Origin: Cyclobacterium xiamenense
GTDB taxonomy: Bacteria > Bacteroidota > Bacteroidia > Cytophagales > Cyclobacteriaceae
Length of the DNA stretch: 64,000 nt
Assembly (NCBI RefSeq): GCF_009467825.1
Contig: NZ_WIOK01000002.1
Coordinates: 186,001 to 250,000 of the forward strand
Direction: 5' to 3'
Below are positions 1 to 8,616 of the stretch, piece by piece. Numbering within the stretch: position 1 is the stretch's first letter; every line of letters begins with the position of its first letter. The notes under the pieces were generated by a model that was not told the origin of the DNA, ran no database searches, and was given only the letters and a program-made list of their open reading frames with translations. The translations under genes were made by a program, and so were the position numbers.

Positions 1-395
1 GTAAGCTCTCCGGTACTGGCGATAATTCGGTGACAGGGGATGATCACCAGAAGTGGATTGGCGCCAATCGCCGCTCCTACTGCCCGAACGGCTGTAGGTT
101 TGGCCAGTGCTTTGGCAATGTCGTGGTAAGAAACAGTGTGACCGAATGGAACTTTGTTTACTTCCATCCAAACCAATTTTTGAAAGGCAGTGCCACCGAT
201 TCCTACCGGTATATCGAAAACGGTCAGCTCTCCGTTGAAGTAGGCCCGAAGTTGGGCGATGATGTCCAGAAAAAAGGGGGAATTGGCTTTTTCCGATTCT
301 TTGTCTTCCGTAAAATACGAAGATAAAAGAAAGCCATCTTCTGCGACGAGCCGAATATTACCTAGGGGAGAAGCCATTACCACTGTTTCTTTCAT
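1..395 (-). CDS. ogt: methylated-DNA--protein-cysteine S-methyltransferase (3' end cut by window edge)
   Basis: Repairs O6-alkylguanine in DNA by moving the alkyl group to its own cysteine. Translating the minus strand from the ATG at 395 gives a continuous frame to the edge, about 131 residues. It has an N-terminal ribonuclease-like region and then the alkyltransferase helix-turn-helix. The hallmark active-site motif IIPCHRII is present, followed by ASTGEL close to the edge. The segment VPFGHTVSYHDIAKAL is the usual DNA-binding lead-in. The last residues of the protein lie outside the window. No ATG-started competitor covers it. Identification is secure because the PCHR motif is diagnostic of the family. 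Confidence 0.93.
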   Translation of the reverse strand, partial: MKETVVMASPLGNIRLVAEDGFLLSSYFTEDKESEKANSPFFLDIIAQLRAYFNGELTVFDIPVGIGGTAFQKLVWMEVNKVPFGHTVSYHDIAKALAKPTAVRAVGAAIGANPLLVIIPCHRIIASTGEL

Positions 396-684
396 ATCCT
401 CTACAACTTTAAAACCAAGGTTTAACCTTTACTGATTCAGCGAATTACTGCTGTCTTTTCCAACTGAGATACTCATTGACTGGCCCTTTTTTAGACTAAA
501 AATTCATGCGATTACTGGCGCCAGGAAGGAAAGCGGCCGGTGCAAGGGGTATGCTGTGTAACAGGTTTCGGTAGAAAATGTTGCCTCAAATTCACACGTC
601 GATGGGCTATCGACGGAGCAAAGGTAGGATTTATTTCAATGGTTACCAACGAATCGAACATTATACGGTCGGTGTGCGGGCCTT

Positions 685-1320
685 TCACATGTCGCACAGG
701 CAATCTGCGGATACCTCAAAGGCCTGGTAGAGCAGGTTGCTCAAGCGGCGGATCAGTTGTTCTGTTCGGGCAACGGGGTATAGGCCCGGTTGGGGGTCAG
801 GCCCTCCGCTGCGCTGAGGATTAGCTCCTTTGATTCATCCCCGAATGCCTACCCGATCCTGTAGGTATTCGGAAAAACTCCAGGCACCCTCGGGGATAGG
901 ATCCATTAACTCCCCTATTTTTTTTCTAATAGTAGAGAGGAGAGGTGAATCCGGGCTACTCGGCTATATAATCCGGGTTGGAAAAGCCTGGCAGCCGGCA
1001 TGTTTTGGCTTTCTGCGACAGCAGGCTATCCGACCCTGGCAACTTTGTAGGGAGACGACTCTTGATCCGTCTAATCGGCCTGTATCGGCAAGCTAGTTCG
1101 GGCGAGCTTTCCTATCAATGCGTGTGAAGAACGGCAGGAGTGCCTCGTGCGGTACCGGACCCTTGACCGGATCGATGGGAAATTCGAGAAAAAAAAAACA
1201 TCTGCCGGAGGACTGGCCTGTACGTGGGCAGCAAGCGGCTCAATCCCTTCGCTGGAAAAGAATGCGACATAGCAGGGATTTTTTGAGGGGGCTTTTGATG
1301 GAGGGTAGCAATGGCAGTCC
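685..1320 (-). pseudogene. possible decayed reading frame, unidentified
   Basis: On the minus strand a single frame runs about 212 codons and is broken by only four internal stops (TGA, TAG, TAG, TGA) before a final TGA. Segments between stops look protein-like, for example STIRKKIGELMDPIPEGAWS and then TEQLIRRLSNLLYQAFEV. A cysteine-rich part (SLQSCQGRIACC) lies upstream. I do not recognise the family. By chance about eight to ten stops would be expected in this length, so the depletion is mild and the call is tentative. It could equally be non-coding sequence. Confidence 0.22.
841..872. other. 12-bp stem-loop in gene-poor region
   Basis: CCGAATGCCTAC at 841-852 pairs with GTAGGTATTCGG at 861-872 through twelve base pairs including one G-T wobble, leaving an 8-base loop. 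No T-run follows on either strand, so it is not a standard terminator. It could be part of a structured RNA or chance structure in the possible gene remnant that overlaps it. Confidence 0.4.
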
Positions 1321-1380
1321 TTTCAATTTGCTGGTGTCTATGGGAAAAATGTTTTAACTTTCGTGCCAAATTCAACGCAA

Positions 1381-1938
1381 ATGGACTATCCCTTTCAGCT
1401 TCCCAAGACGATCCGCAATCCCTTCGGGGAAGCGCTGACATTTCAGAAACGAGATGTGGAACAAGGGGTCGAAAAACTACTTGTTTCCAATACCGTGCCC
1501 CCGAATGCGGGACCTCCTTTTCATGTGCATTTTAAGCAGGAAGAGTCCCTGACAGTGATTCGTGGAAAAATGGGGTACCAGGTGCACGGGGAAGCCGAGC
1601 AGTTCGTCTCAGTCGGTGAAACGGTGCGGTTTCCTGCAGGCCAAATGCACCGTTTTTGGAATCCCGGTCCGGATGAACTCCTTTGCGAAGGCTGGGTCAA
1701 GCCCGCAAATACCCTGGATTTTTTTCTAGCGGCCACTTATCAGAGCATGCAAAAAGCCGGTAAGCCGGAGGGCGATCTGTTTGATAGCGCATACTTGACA
1801 ACACGGTATGCCAGCGAATACGATCTGCCTTCCATTCCTTTTTTCGTAAAGAAAGTACTCATGCCGCTAACCGTGCTGATGGGAAAGGCATTGAATAAAT
1901 ACGCGCACTTCCAGCATGCGCCGGAGCCGATGAAGTAA
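1381..1938 (+). CDS. cupin domain protein
   Basis: A small single-domain beta-barrel protein of about 185 residues. The metal-site pattern of cupins is visible: the first motif runs PPFHVHFKQEESLTVIRG (two His and a Glu) and the second supplies a His in FPAGQMHRFWNP. Such proteins are enzymes or sensors with one bound metal, and the substrate cannot be read from sequence. I chose the ATG at 1381. A GTG six codons upstream (1363) is the alternative, and neither has a clear ribosome binding site. The C-terminal 70 residues beyond the barrel are mostly helical and lack a known motif. It faces the isocitrate dehydrogenase gene convergently, with a strong hairpin between them. Confidence 0.75.
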   Translation: MDYPFQLPKTIRNPFGEALTFQKRDVEQGVEKLLVSNTVPPNAGPPFHVHFKQEESLTVIRGKMGYQVHGEAEQFVSVGETVRFPAGQMHRFWNPGPDELLCEGWVKPANTLDFFLAATYQSMQKAGKPEGDLFDSAYLTTRYASEYDLPSIPFFVKKVLMPLTVLMGKALNKYAHFQHAPEPMK

Positions 1939-1943
1939 CGTAT

Positions 1944-1968
1944 GCCGCCTCCTGTTTCGGGAGGCGGC
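1944..1968. terminator. GC-rich hairpin between convergent genes
   Basis: GCCGCCTCC at 1944-1952 pairs perfectly with GGAGGCGGC at 1960-1968 around a 7-base loop. It sits in the 46-base gap between the cupin stop and the isocitrate dehydrogenase stop. No T-run follows on either strand, so it may act as a transcript end or RNA-stabilising hairpin for both genes and not as a classic intrinsic terminator. Confidence 0.5.
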
Positions 1969-1984
1969 GGGGATGCATCGGCGA

Positions 1985-3418
1985 TTATTGACCCTGTCCC
2001 AGGGAGTAGCCTTTTTGTCCGTCAAAAGCATAGAGATTCTCGGTTTTGATCACCTCAATGTCTTTTTGAATGGCATGGATCAGCAATTCGGCTATACCGA
2101 TAGTGGTTTTGGTGTTTGGGGAGGTGAGTTCAAACCGACATCTCCAATGGTCCGTACAAAAGGTTTCTTCAAACCCTTCCGGCCACACCTTTACGCCTCG
2201 GTTGGTGATCATCTTGAGTGCAAACGAGGCATGCAAATCCTTAATTTTTTCGGCTAAATCGTCGGGATTGGTCCCTTTCCAGTCAATAAACAAGTCCACT
2301 CCGTGCAGGGTTTTCTCGCCCGGAGTCTTTCGCTCGTAGGGAGCGATGTGTATCCGTGCCTCTTTTGCGTAGGAAACCTCGGCCAGTGTAGCCGGCTTTT
2401 TCCCCAGCCGTTCGACTACGGCCTTGCCAAAATCACGCGTACCTACTTTTTCTTTGCTGAGACCGGCTTGGTAAATATCTTCGGTATGAATCCCCTCTTC
2501 CAGCGTGCAGGACCAGGCGTTGGTAATGGTTTCTGCAACCTCCGGTTGGCCGATATGGTTGAGCATCATCACGGCAGCACGTAAGAGGCCTGAAGGATTG
2601 GCCAGGTCTTTGCCCGCCAACGGGGGAGCCGAGCCATGGATGGCTTCAAAGAGGGCGCATTTTTCCCCGATATTCGCCGACCCTGCCAGGCCTACCGACC
2701 CGGAAAGCTGGGCCGTGATGTCCGATACCACGTCTCCATACAGGTTGGGCATTACCAAAACGTCAAATATCTCCGGGGTATCTGCCAGACGCGCCGCGCC
2801 GATATCGATGATCCAATTTTCTGCCTGAATGTCCGGATATTCCGCAGCTATTTCCTTAAAAACCCGGTGAAACAACCCGTCGGTCAGTTTCATGATATTG
2901 TCTTTGGTAAAGCAACTAATTTTTTTGCGTTGGTAAAGGCGTGCGTATTCAAAGGCGTAGCGAACGATGCGCTCGCAGCCCGGTCGGGTGATAAGTTTCA
3001 GGCATTGAACCACCTCGTCTGTCTGCTGGTGTTCGATGCCGGCGTAGAGGTCCTCTTCGTTTTCCCGGATCACAACCAGGTCCATTGCCGGATGTTTGGT
3101 GGGCACAAAGGGATGAAAGCTTTTGCAGGGTCTGACGTTAGCGAAGAGACCCAAACTCTTGCGAAGGGTGACGTTCAGGCTTTTGTATCCACCTCCCTGC
3201 GGCGTCGTCATGGGAGCTTTCAGCACTACCTTGTTCCTGCGAATGCTCTCCCAGGCTTCTTTCCCTATACCGCTGCTGTTTCCGGCGAGGTACTCTTTTT
3301 CGCCCATTTCAATGGGTTCCCATTTTACTTTTGCGCCTGCCGCCTTCAAAATCTGCAAGGTGGCTTCCATAATTTCCGGCCCGATACCGTCTCCGTGGGC
3401 TACACTGATTGGTTGCAT
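1985..3418 (-). CDS. icd: NADP-dependent isocitrate dehydrogenase, long form
   Basis: Oxidises and decarboxylates isocitrate to 2-oxoglutarate in the cytoplasm. The protein is about 477 residues, longer than the E. coli enzyme (about 416). After the catalytic isopropylmalate/isocitrate dehydrogenase domain it carries a C-terminal extension of roughly 140 residues, as in the long bacterial form. The signature NLYGDVVSD and the IHGSAP cofactor segment are present, and the N-terminus carries GDGIGPEI. The ATG at 3418 was chosen because the preceding nine codons start with TTG and overlap the promoter. Its product is the substrate expected for the 2-oxoacid oxidoreductase encoded just upstream on the same strand, so the two loci likely form a metabolic unit. 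Confidence 0.93.
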   Translation of the reverse strand: MQPISVAHGDGIGPEIMEATLQILKAAGAKVKWEPIEMGEKEYLAGNSSGIGKEAWESIRRNKVVLKAPMTTPQGGGYKSLNVTLRKSLGLFANVRPCKSFHPFVPTKHPAMDLVVIRENEEDLYAGIEHQQTDEVVQCLKLITRPGCERIVRYAFEYARLYQRKKISCFTKDNIMKLTDGLFHRVFKEIAAEYPDIQAENWIIDIGAARLADTPEIFDVLVMPNLYGDVVSDITAQLSGSVGLAGSANIGEKCALFEAIHGSAPPLAGKDLANPSGLLRAAVMMLNHIGQPEVAETITNAWSCTLEEGIHTEDIYQAGLSKEKVGTRDFGKAVVERLGKKPATLAEVSYAKEARIHIAPYERKTPGEKTLHGVDLFIDWKGTNPDDLAEKIKDLHASFALKMITNRGVKVWPEGFEETFCTDHWRCRFELTSPNTKTTIGIAELLIHAIQKDIEVIKTENLYAFDGQKGYSLGQGQ

Positions 3419-3442
3419 GTACGTTTTACTTTTGATCCGGCA

Positions 3443-3450
3443 CAAAAGTA
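3443..3450 (-). promoter_or_regulatory. putative -7 promoter element of icd
   Basis: Read on the minus strand this is TACTTTTG, matching the Bacteroidetes -7 consensus TAnnTTTG, 24 bases before the icd ATG. No clear -33 TTTG was found at the expected spacing. Confidence 0.5.
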
Positions 3451-3575
3451 AAAAGGAATAATTATTAATTTTTATTTATGTTTATAATAAAATACATAAA
3501 CATATTTAATTAAAAAAACCGCTGTTCCTGGTGGATTTGGTCTCCATTTTGTCAACGAACGCAACTTTCGATGGA

Positions 3576-4628
3576 TTAGCGAAGACTTGCGTTTATGGAA
3601 TCCAGTACCGCCTGTCCCGGGCAAAGTTCCGCTTCCGAGAGGGAGTTCAATGCGGTATCCGTCGTATGCAGGATTCCGTGCAAATCACCGTAGCCGGTAT
3701 GGATGTACAACAAGCCGGTAAGAATTTGATCCCTGGCTCGCGCCTGTTGAATCGCGTTGACTGCCGATAGCCGGTCTTCCGGATCCCAGTCGGTAGCCAG
3801 TTTGTGCAGGTTCAAGGTCGAACCATCATGCAGGGTGACTTCCGTCTCCGTACCTTCCGGATAGGCCGCGCGCAGGGTTTTCCGTTCGGGTACAAAATCC
3901 ATTTTTCCGGTAGCTTGCATGTGTTCCCGCACGTAATCATAGGATTTCGTCGATCCGGGATTGTTATTGAAGGTCACGCAGGGAGACATGACGTTAATAA
4001 ACGCGAGGCCTTTGTGTTGGATGGCTGCTTTGATAAGGGGTACCAGTTGCTGTTTGTCTCCGCTAAAGCTTTGCGCGACGAAGGTGGCGCCTAGTTCCAC
4101 AGCAAGACTGGCCAAATCCACGGGTTGGAACGGATTGATATGCCCGGATTTACTCGCCGACCCCTGGTCTGCGGTAGCCGAATCCTGTCCTTTGGTCAGT
4201 CCGTAGCAGCCGTTGTTCATCACGATGTACACCATGTCCAGGTTTCGGCGGATGGCGTGCACGAACTGCCCCATACCGATGGAGGCGGTGTCACCGTCTC
4301 CGGAAACACCAAAGTAGACCATGTTTTTATTGGCCATGTTTGCCCCGGTAGCTACAGAGGGCATGCGTCCATGCACCGAGTTGAATCCGTGGGAATTGCC
4401 CAGGAAGTAGGCCGGGGTTTTGGAGGAGCAGCCGATTCCGGAAATTTTTACCACCAGGTGGGGCTCGATCGACAATTCGAAACAGGCCTGTACGATGGTG
4501 GCACTGATGCTGTCGTGTCCGCATCCGGCACAAAGGGTCGATATACTTCCCTCGTATTCTTTGAGGGTGTAGCCCAGCTTATTTTTGGGCAGGCGGGGGT
4601 GCCTAAATAGAGGTTTCAGATACGTCAT
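3576..4628 (-). CDS. korB: 2-oxoacid:ferredoxin oxidoreductase, beta subunit
   Basis: Binds thiamine pyrophosphate and carries out, with the alpha subunit, the coenzyme A-dependent oxidative decarboxylation of a 2-oxoacid (2-oxoglutarate is most likely from context), reducing ferredoxin. The 350-residue protein has a cysteine motif CAGCGH near the N-terminus, a further conserved Cys in SGIGCSSKTP, and the TPP/Mg motif starting GDGDTASIG and ending in MNNGCYG. ATG 4628 was chosen because it aligns with the family start. It lies 26 bases inside the alpha-subunit gene, so the pair is translationally coupled. The C-terminal 60 residues show no cofactor motif. Confidence 0.92.
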   Translation of the reverse strand: MTYLKPLFRHPRLPKNKLGYTLKEYEGSISTLCAGCGHDSISATIVQACFELSIEPHLVVKISGIGCSSKTPAYFLGNSHGFNSVHGRMPSVATGANMANKNMVYFGVSGDGDTASIGMGQFVHAIRRNLDMVYIVMNNGCYGLTKGQDSATADQGSASKSGHINPFQPVDLASLAVELGATFVAQSFSGDKQQLVPLIKAAIQHKGLAFINVMSPCVTFNNNPGSTKSYDYVREHMQATGKMDFVPERKTLRAAYPEGTETEVTLHDGSTLNLHKLATDWDPEDRLSAVNAIQQARARDQILTGLLYIHTGYGDLHGILHTTDTALNSLSEAELCPGQAVLDSINASLR

Positions 4629-6468
4629 GGGACAGGGTGTTGGTTTGTTTAAAATAGTCGGCAATTTGAAGCGCAATCTGATCGGCGGTAATGGGCATGC
4701 CATCGTAGTTCAAAACCGATATTAGCTGCCGGGGGGATAGTTGCATTTCCTGAATCAGCAGGCTGCGCATCTGCCCGTCGCGGTTTTGCTCAATGACAAA
4801 AATTAGCGGGTGTTCCCGTACAAATGCTTCTGTTTCTGTTCCGAAGGGGAACGCCTTGATACGCAACGCATCCAGGTTCATCCCTCGCGCTGCTAATAAG
4901 TCACGCGCTTCTTCCGAAGAAAACGTGGAAGTGCCAAAAAAAACCATGCCCCAGTCACTTTGATTGTGTTTCTGATAGAATTCAGGTTTGGGCACCAGCC
5001 CTTTGGTGGTTTCCCATTTCAGGAGCAAGCGGTCCATGTTGCGTTTGTACGCCGCACTGTCTTCGGTGTAGACTGCGTATTCGTCACGGGATGTTCCCCG
5101 GGTAGTAAATGCCCCCTTGGTCGGGTGGGTGCCCGGATAAGTGCGGTAGGGAATACCGTCTCCGTCTACATCCAGGTACCTGCCGTACCGTCCCATGGCA
5201 TCCAGTTCTTCTTCAGACAATACTTTTCCCCGGTCGTATCGTTGTCCTTCCGGCCAGTGAAACGGTTCGCTCAAGTGATCGTTCATGCCCAGGTCCAGGT
5301 CTGTCATCAGGATCACCGGTGTTTGTAGCCGATCCGCCAGGTCAAAGCAGGCGGCTGTCATTTCGAAACATTCTTTTGGCGTCGCGGGGAAGAGCAGGGG
5401 GTGCTTGCTGTCTCCATGGGAGGCATAGGCGGCCAGGGTAATGTCCGATTGCTGGGTACGGGTGGGCATGCCGGTACTGGGTCCCGCCCGTTGCACGTCT
5501 ATTAGTACAGCAGGCACTTCAGCAAAATAGGCCAATCCAATAAATTCATTCATCAGGGAGACTCCGGGTCCGCTGGTAGCCGTCAGCGCTCGGGCGCCGT
5601 TCCAATTGGCGCCGATAACCATGCCCATGGCGGCGAGTTCGTCTTCCGCCTGAATCACGGCGAATCGGTTTTTGCCAGTTTCCGGATCCACCCGGTAGCG
5701 GGAGGCGTACTTTTCAAAAGCTTCCGCTACGGAGGTGGACGGAGTAATGGGATACCAGGCCATCACCGTTGCCCCCCCAAAAACCGCTCCCAAACCACAA
5801 GCGGAATTTCCGTCGACCAAAATTTTGTCCCCGATGAGGTTCCTGCGCTCCAGGTAAAAATCCAGCGGGTAATCAAAATGTTCCCGCGCATGGTCCATGC
5901 CCAGTCGTAGCGCTTTTAGGTTGGGGGCAATGAGTTTCTCCTTGCCGGCAAACTGCTCCTGGAGCAGGGTTTCCAATACCGCGTAGTCGATCTGCAGCAA
6001 TACAGCGAGTGCACCCACGTAGATAATGTTTTTAAACAGTTGCCGTTGCCTGGGGTTTGTAAAGTGTTCGTTGGCAAGTTCCATCATCGGGACGCCCAGG
6101 TAGTGAATGCCCTCCCGAATGAGTTCGGGGGCAAGTTTCTTCGTGCTGTCATACATCAGGTAGCCCCCCTCACGGACGCTTGCGATGTCCTGCTTCATGC
6201 TTTGGGCATTCACCGCCACCAGCAGGTCGATCCCTTCCCTGCGACCCAGGTAGCCTTTCTCACTCACCCGTACCTCGTACCAAGTGGGCAGCCCTTGTAT
6301 GTTGGAAGGAAAGATGTTTTTTGGCGTGACAGGAATGCCCATCCGAAAGATGGCCTTGGCAAATAGAAAATTGGCACTGGCTGAGCCTGTTCCGTTGACA
6401 TTGGCAAATCGGGCAACAAAATCGTTGACCCGTGCCTCCGGACGAGGGAGTACGTGGGAGTCGATCAT
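4603..6468 (-). CDS. korA: 2-oxoacid:ferredoxin oxidoreductase, fused gamma-alpha subunit
   Basis: Partner of the downstream beta subunit in ferredoxin-linked 2-oxoacid oxidation. The 621-residue protein joins an N-terminal gamma domain (about 1-180, with NVNGTGSASANFLFAKAI) to an alpha domain (about 210-600). The alpha domain has the usual YPITPSTSVAE motif and the ATSGPGVSLMNE segment. This gamma-alpha fusion is the common layout in Bacteroidetes and other aerobes with a 2-oxoglutarate-type enzyme. The ATG at 6468 overlaps the preceding gene's stop by four bases (ATGA). An 89-residue upstream extension of the frame is an overlap artefact and was removed. Confidence 0.92.
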   Translation of the reverse strand: MIDSHVLPRPEARVNDFVARFANVNGTGSASANFLFAKAIFRMGIPVTPKNIFPSNIQGLPTWYEVRVSEKGYLGRREGIDLLVAVNAQSMKQDIASVREGGYLMYDSTKKLAPELIREGIHYLGVPMMELANEHFTNPRQRQLFKNIIYVGALAVLLQIDYAVLETLLQEQFAGKEKLIAPNLKALRLGMDHAREHFDYPLDFYLERRNLIGDKILVDGNSACGLGAVFGGATVMAWYPITPSTSVAEAFEKYASRYRVDPETGKNRFAVIQAEDELAAMGMVIGANWNGARALTATSGPGVSLMNEFIGLAYFAEVPAVLIDVQRAGPSTGMPTRTQQSDITLAAYASHGDSKHPLLFPATPKECFEMTAACFDLADRLQTPVILMTDLDLGMNDHLSEPFHWPEGQRYDRGKVLSEEELDAMGRYGRYLDVDGDGIPYRTYPGTHPTKGAFTTRGTSRDEYAVYTEDSAAYKRNMDRLLLKWETTKGLVPKPEFYQKHNQSDWGMVFFGTSTFSSEEARDLLAARGMNLDALRIKAFPFGTETEAFVREHPLIFVIEQNRDGQMRSLLIQEMQLSPRQLISVLNYDGMPITADQIALQIADYFKQTNTLSHDVSETSI

Positions 6469-8246
6469 AGGTTTCCGGCTTTGGTGACACTGTAGAAAAA
6501 TTGCTGCATGTCCCAGGCAGAAGTGGGACAGCGTTCGGCACACAGCCCGCAGTGCAGGCAAACGTCCTCGTCTTTTACCATTACCCGGCCGGTTTTCAAT
6601 GGTTCGGAGACCAGAATGTCCTGGGATTTGTTTTGAGCGGGAACCAGTAGTTTTTCCCGCAGGCGATCTTCTTCTGTTTCGTTTGTGGTGAAGGTAATAC
6701 AGGAGGTGGGACAGATGTCCATGCATGCGTCGCACTCGATGCAGCGATCGGCCGTAAAATCAGTCTGTACGTCGCAGTTCAGGCAGCGTTGTGCTTCCTT
6801 GTAGCCAGTGGGCGGATCGAAGCCCAGTTCCACTTCTTTTCGCCGGTCCAGCAGGGTCAGGGATTTTTCGGCCTGAGGTACCAGGTAGCGTTGGTCGATG
6901 GTGACCGGGCTATCGTAACTCCATTCGTGAATTCCCATCTTGGTACTAAATAGTTTGGTAAAGGGAGCTGGCCGCTGGTGCAAGTCCTTTCCCTGGCAAA
7001 ACAGGTGCATGGATACGGCAGCCTGGTGGCCGTGCGCCACGGCGGTGATGACGTTTTCCGGACCGAAAGCAGCGTCTCCCCCAAAAAAGACCTTGGGGTG
7101 GGTGGATTGAAAGGTGACCTTGTCTACTACTGGCATTTCCCATTCATCAAATTCCAGCCCAATGTCACGCTCAATCCAGGGAAAGCTGTTTTCCTGGCCG
7201 ATCGCGATCAATACTTCATCGGCTGCTATAAATACATCCGGCTCTCCGGTAGGAATCAATTTACGTTTGCCATTTTCGTCGTAATGGGCGTTTACTTTTT
7301 GGAATTTCATTCCTTTCAATAAGCCGTCTTCCACCTCGAAACTCAGCGGAACGTGGTTGTCCAGAATGCTTACGTCTTCGTGCTGGGCATCCTCCTTTTC
7401 CCAGGGAGAGGCCTTCATGTCCTTGAAGGGACTTCGCACGACCACTTTCACTTCTTCGCCCCCCAGTCTTCGCGAGGTGCGGCAGCAATCCATGGCGGTG
7501 TTGCCCCCGCCCAATACGATTACTTTTTTACCTATTTTGTCCACGTGTTCAAAAGCTACGCTGGCAAGCCATTCGATGCCGATATGAATGTGGGCATCTC
7601 CTTCTTTTCTTCCGGGTAATTTTGGTAAATCCCTACCTCGAGGCGCTCCGGTACCGACAAATACAGCATCATAGCCGCCTTCTAGCACCTGTTTCAGGCT
7701 TTCAACATACGTCATAAATTGGGTATGGATACCCATGTTTAGCACATACCCCACTTCCTCATTTAGCACTTCTTCGGGAAGCCGAAAAGCCGGGATTTGA
7801 CTGCGCATCATACCTCCTCCGGCGATCTGTTCGTCAAACATATGCATCTCGTAGCCTAAAGGCGCCAAGTCCCGGGCCACGGTCAAGGAAGCCGGACCCG
7901 CTCCTATCAGGGCGATTTTCTTTCCGTTTGCTGGAAAGGGAGCCTGGGGCATCAGCGATTGCACGTCTCCTTTTTGATCGGCGGCTACCCGCTTCAAGCG
8001 ACAAATGGCTACTGGCTCTTCTTCCACACGGCCCCGGCGGCAGGCAGGCTCGCAGGGTCGGTCGCACGTACGCCCAAGAATACCCGGAAACACATTGGAC
8101 TCCCAATTGATCATGTAGGCTTCGGTGTATTTTTCTGCGGCAATTTTGCGGATGTATTCCGGCACGGGAGTGTGAGCGGGACAGGCGTACTGGCAGTCCA
8201 CGACTTTGTGGTAATACTCCGGATTCCGGGTATCGGTAGGCTTCAT
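6465..8246 (-). CDS. GltD-like FAD/NAD(P) oxidoreductase with C-terminal ferredoxin clusters
   Basis: A 593-residue flavoprotein resembling the glutamate synthase small subunit. The N-terminal cysteine region (CQYACPAH, then CDRPCEPACRRG) binds Fe-S. An FAD fold begins IALIGAGPASL and an NAD(P) fold begins VIVLGGGNTAMDCC. The last 100 residues hold two 4Fe-4S motifs, CIECDACMDICP and CLHCGLCAERCP. It heads the 2-oxoacid oxidoreductase operon, overlapping the next gene by four bases. I infer that it moves electrons between the oxidoreductase and NAD(P)H or quinone. A separate glutamate synthase role is less likely because no large subunit gene is adjacent. The ATG at 8246 is the only good start. 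Confidence 0.88.
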   Translation of the reverse strand: MKPTDTRNPEYYHKVVDCQYACPAHTPVPEYIRKIAAEKYTEAYMINWESNVFPGILGRTCDRPCEPACRRGRVEEEPVAICRLKRVAADQKGDVQSLMPQAPFPANGKKIALIGAGPASLTVARDLAPLGYEMHMFDEQIAGGGMMRSQIPAFRLPEEVLNEEVGYVLNMGIHTQFMTYVESLKQVLEGGYDAVFVGTGAPRGRDLPKLPGRKEGDAHIHIGIEWLASVAFEHVDKIGKKVIVLGGGNTAMDCCRTSRRLGGEEVKVVVRSPFKDMKASPWEKEDAQHEDVSILDNHVPLSFEVEDGLLKGMKFQKVNAHYDENGKRKLIPTGEPDVFIAADEVLIAIGQENSFPWIERDIGLEFDEWEMPVVDKVTFQSTHPKVFFGGDAAFGPENVITAVAHGHQAAVSMHLFCQGKDLHQRPAPFTKLFSTKMGIHEWSYDSPVTIDQRYLVPQAEKSLTLLDRRKEVELGFDPPTGYKEAQRCLNCDVQTDFTADRCIECDACMDICPTSCITFTTNETEEDRLREKLLVPAQNKSQDILVSEPLKTGRVMVKDEDVCLHCGLCAERCPTSAWDMQQFFYSVTKAGNL

Positions 8247-8616
8247 GGCATTCTGGGTTTATGCTATTTTGTTCGTATTGCAGAATAATTTTATAAAATT
8301 AAACCACCAAAGCAAATGAATGACCAATTATTTTCCACTTTTTCGTAAAGAACCTTTTGCCAGCGGATGCGAAAAATAGCTAGTGACCGCGTGTTGAGGA
8401 AACCGGAAGCAGGCGGGATCGGCTTCGCGCGATACATTCGCCTCATCGAAACTCCTTTGACACCTCGTCCTTCGGAAAAAAGTACCGGGACCCGTTTTCG
8501 CTGCCAATTTTTTTAGTTTCATCGATTTTATTGGGAAACAGAAATAGTTACCGGGAATATTTGTTGCTGCGCTTCCCAAAAAAGACCTATTTTTGAAGCG
8601 TTCAAAAAATCGGGCT
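8247..8616. other. divergent intergenic region
   Basis: This 370-base gap separates the oxidoreductase operon (minus) from the SprT-like gene (plus). Apart from the promoter element noted for the plus gene I see nothing functional. A 108-codon minus-strand frame here is compositionally poor and overlaps the sprT-like start. Confidence 0.6.
8588..8595 (+). promoter_or_regulatory. putative -7 promoter element of SprT-like gene
   Basis: TATTTTTG matches TAnnTTTG and ends 21 bases before the ATG at 8617. A TTG-containing stretch at 8561-8567 sits about 20 bases upstream as a possible -33 element. Confidence 0.5.

Larger units (their letters stand above)
396..1380. other. gene-poor kilobase between ogt and cupin
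   Basis: No convincing intact gene is visible in this stretch of nearly 1 kb. Open frames on both strands are short and have unnatural composition. The minus strand contains one frame (about 1320 down to 685) that reads protein-like between four in-frame stops and may be a decayed gene. Hairpins are present at 597-615 (7 bp stem) and 841-872 (12 bp stem). A run of ten A occurs near 1189-1198. Confidence 0.6.

Noticed and set aside
521-560. A GGAAGGAAAGC stretch reminiscent of the signal recognition particle RNA loop
   Set aside because: The conserved tetraloop context and the pairing arms of the particle RNA are not present.
597-615. Hairpin CGTCGAT/ATCGACG near the left end
   Set aside because: The stem is only seven base pairs, with no T-run and no gene to serve.
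512-703. Short minus-strand frame near the left end, and small plus frames at 540-824 and 830-1096
   Set aside because: Composition looks random, no ribosome binding or promoter element precedes them, and no family was recognised.
2636-3451. A 271-codon plus-strand frame opposite icd
   Set aside because: It is the antisense shadow of the well-supported isocitrate dehydrogenase gene and has no recognisable domain.
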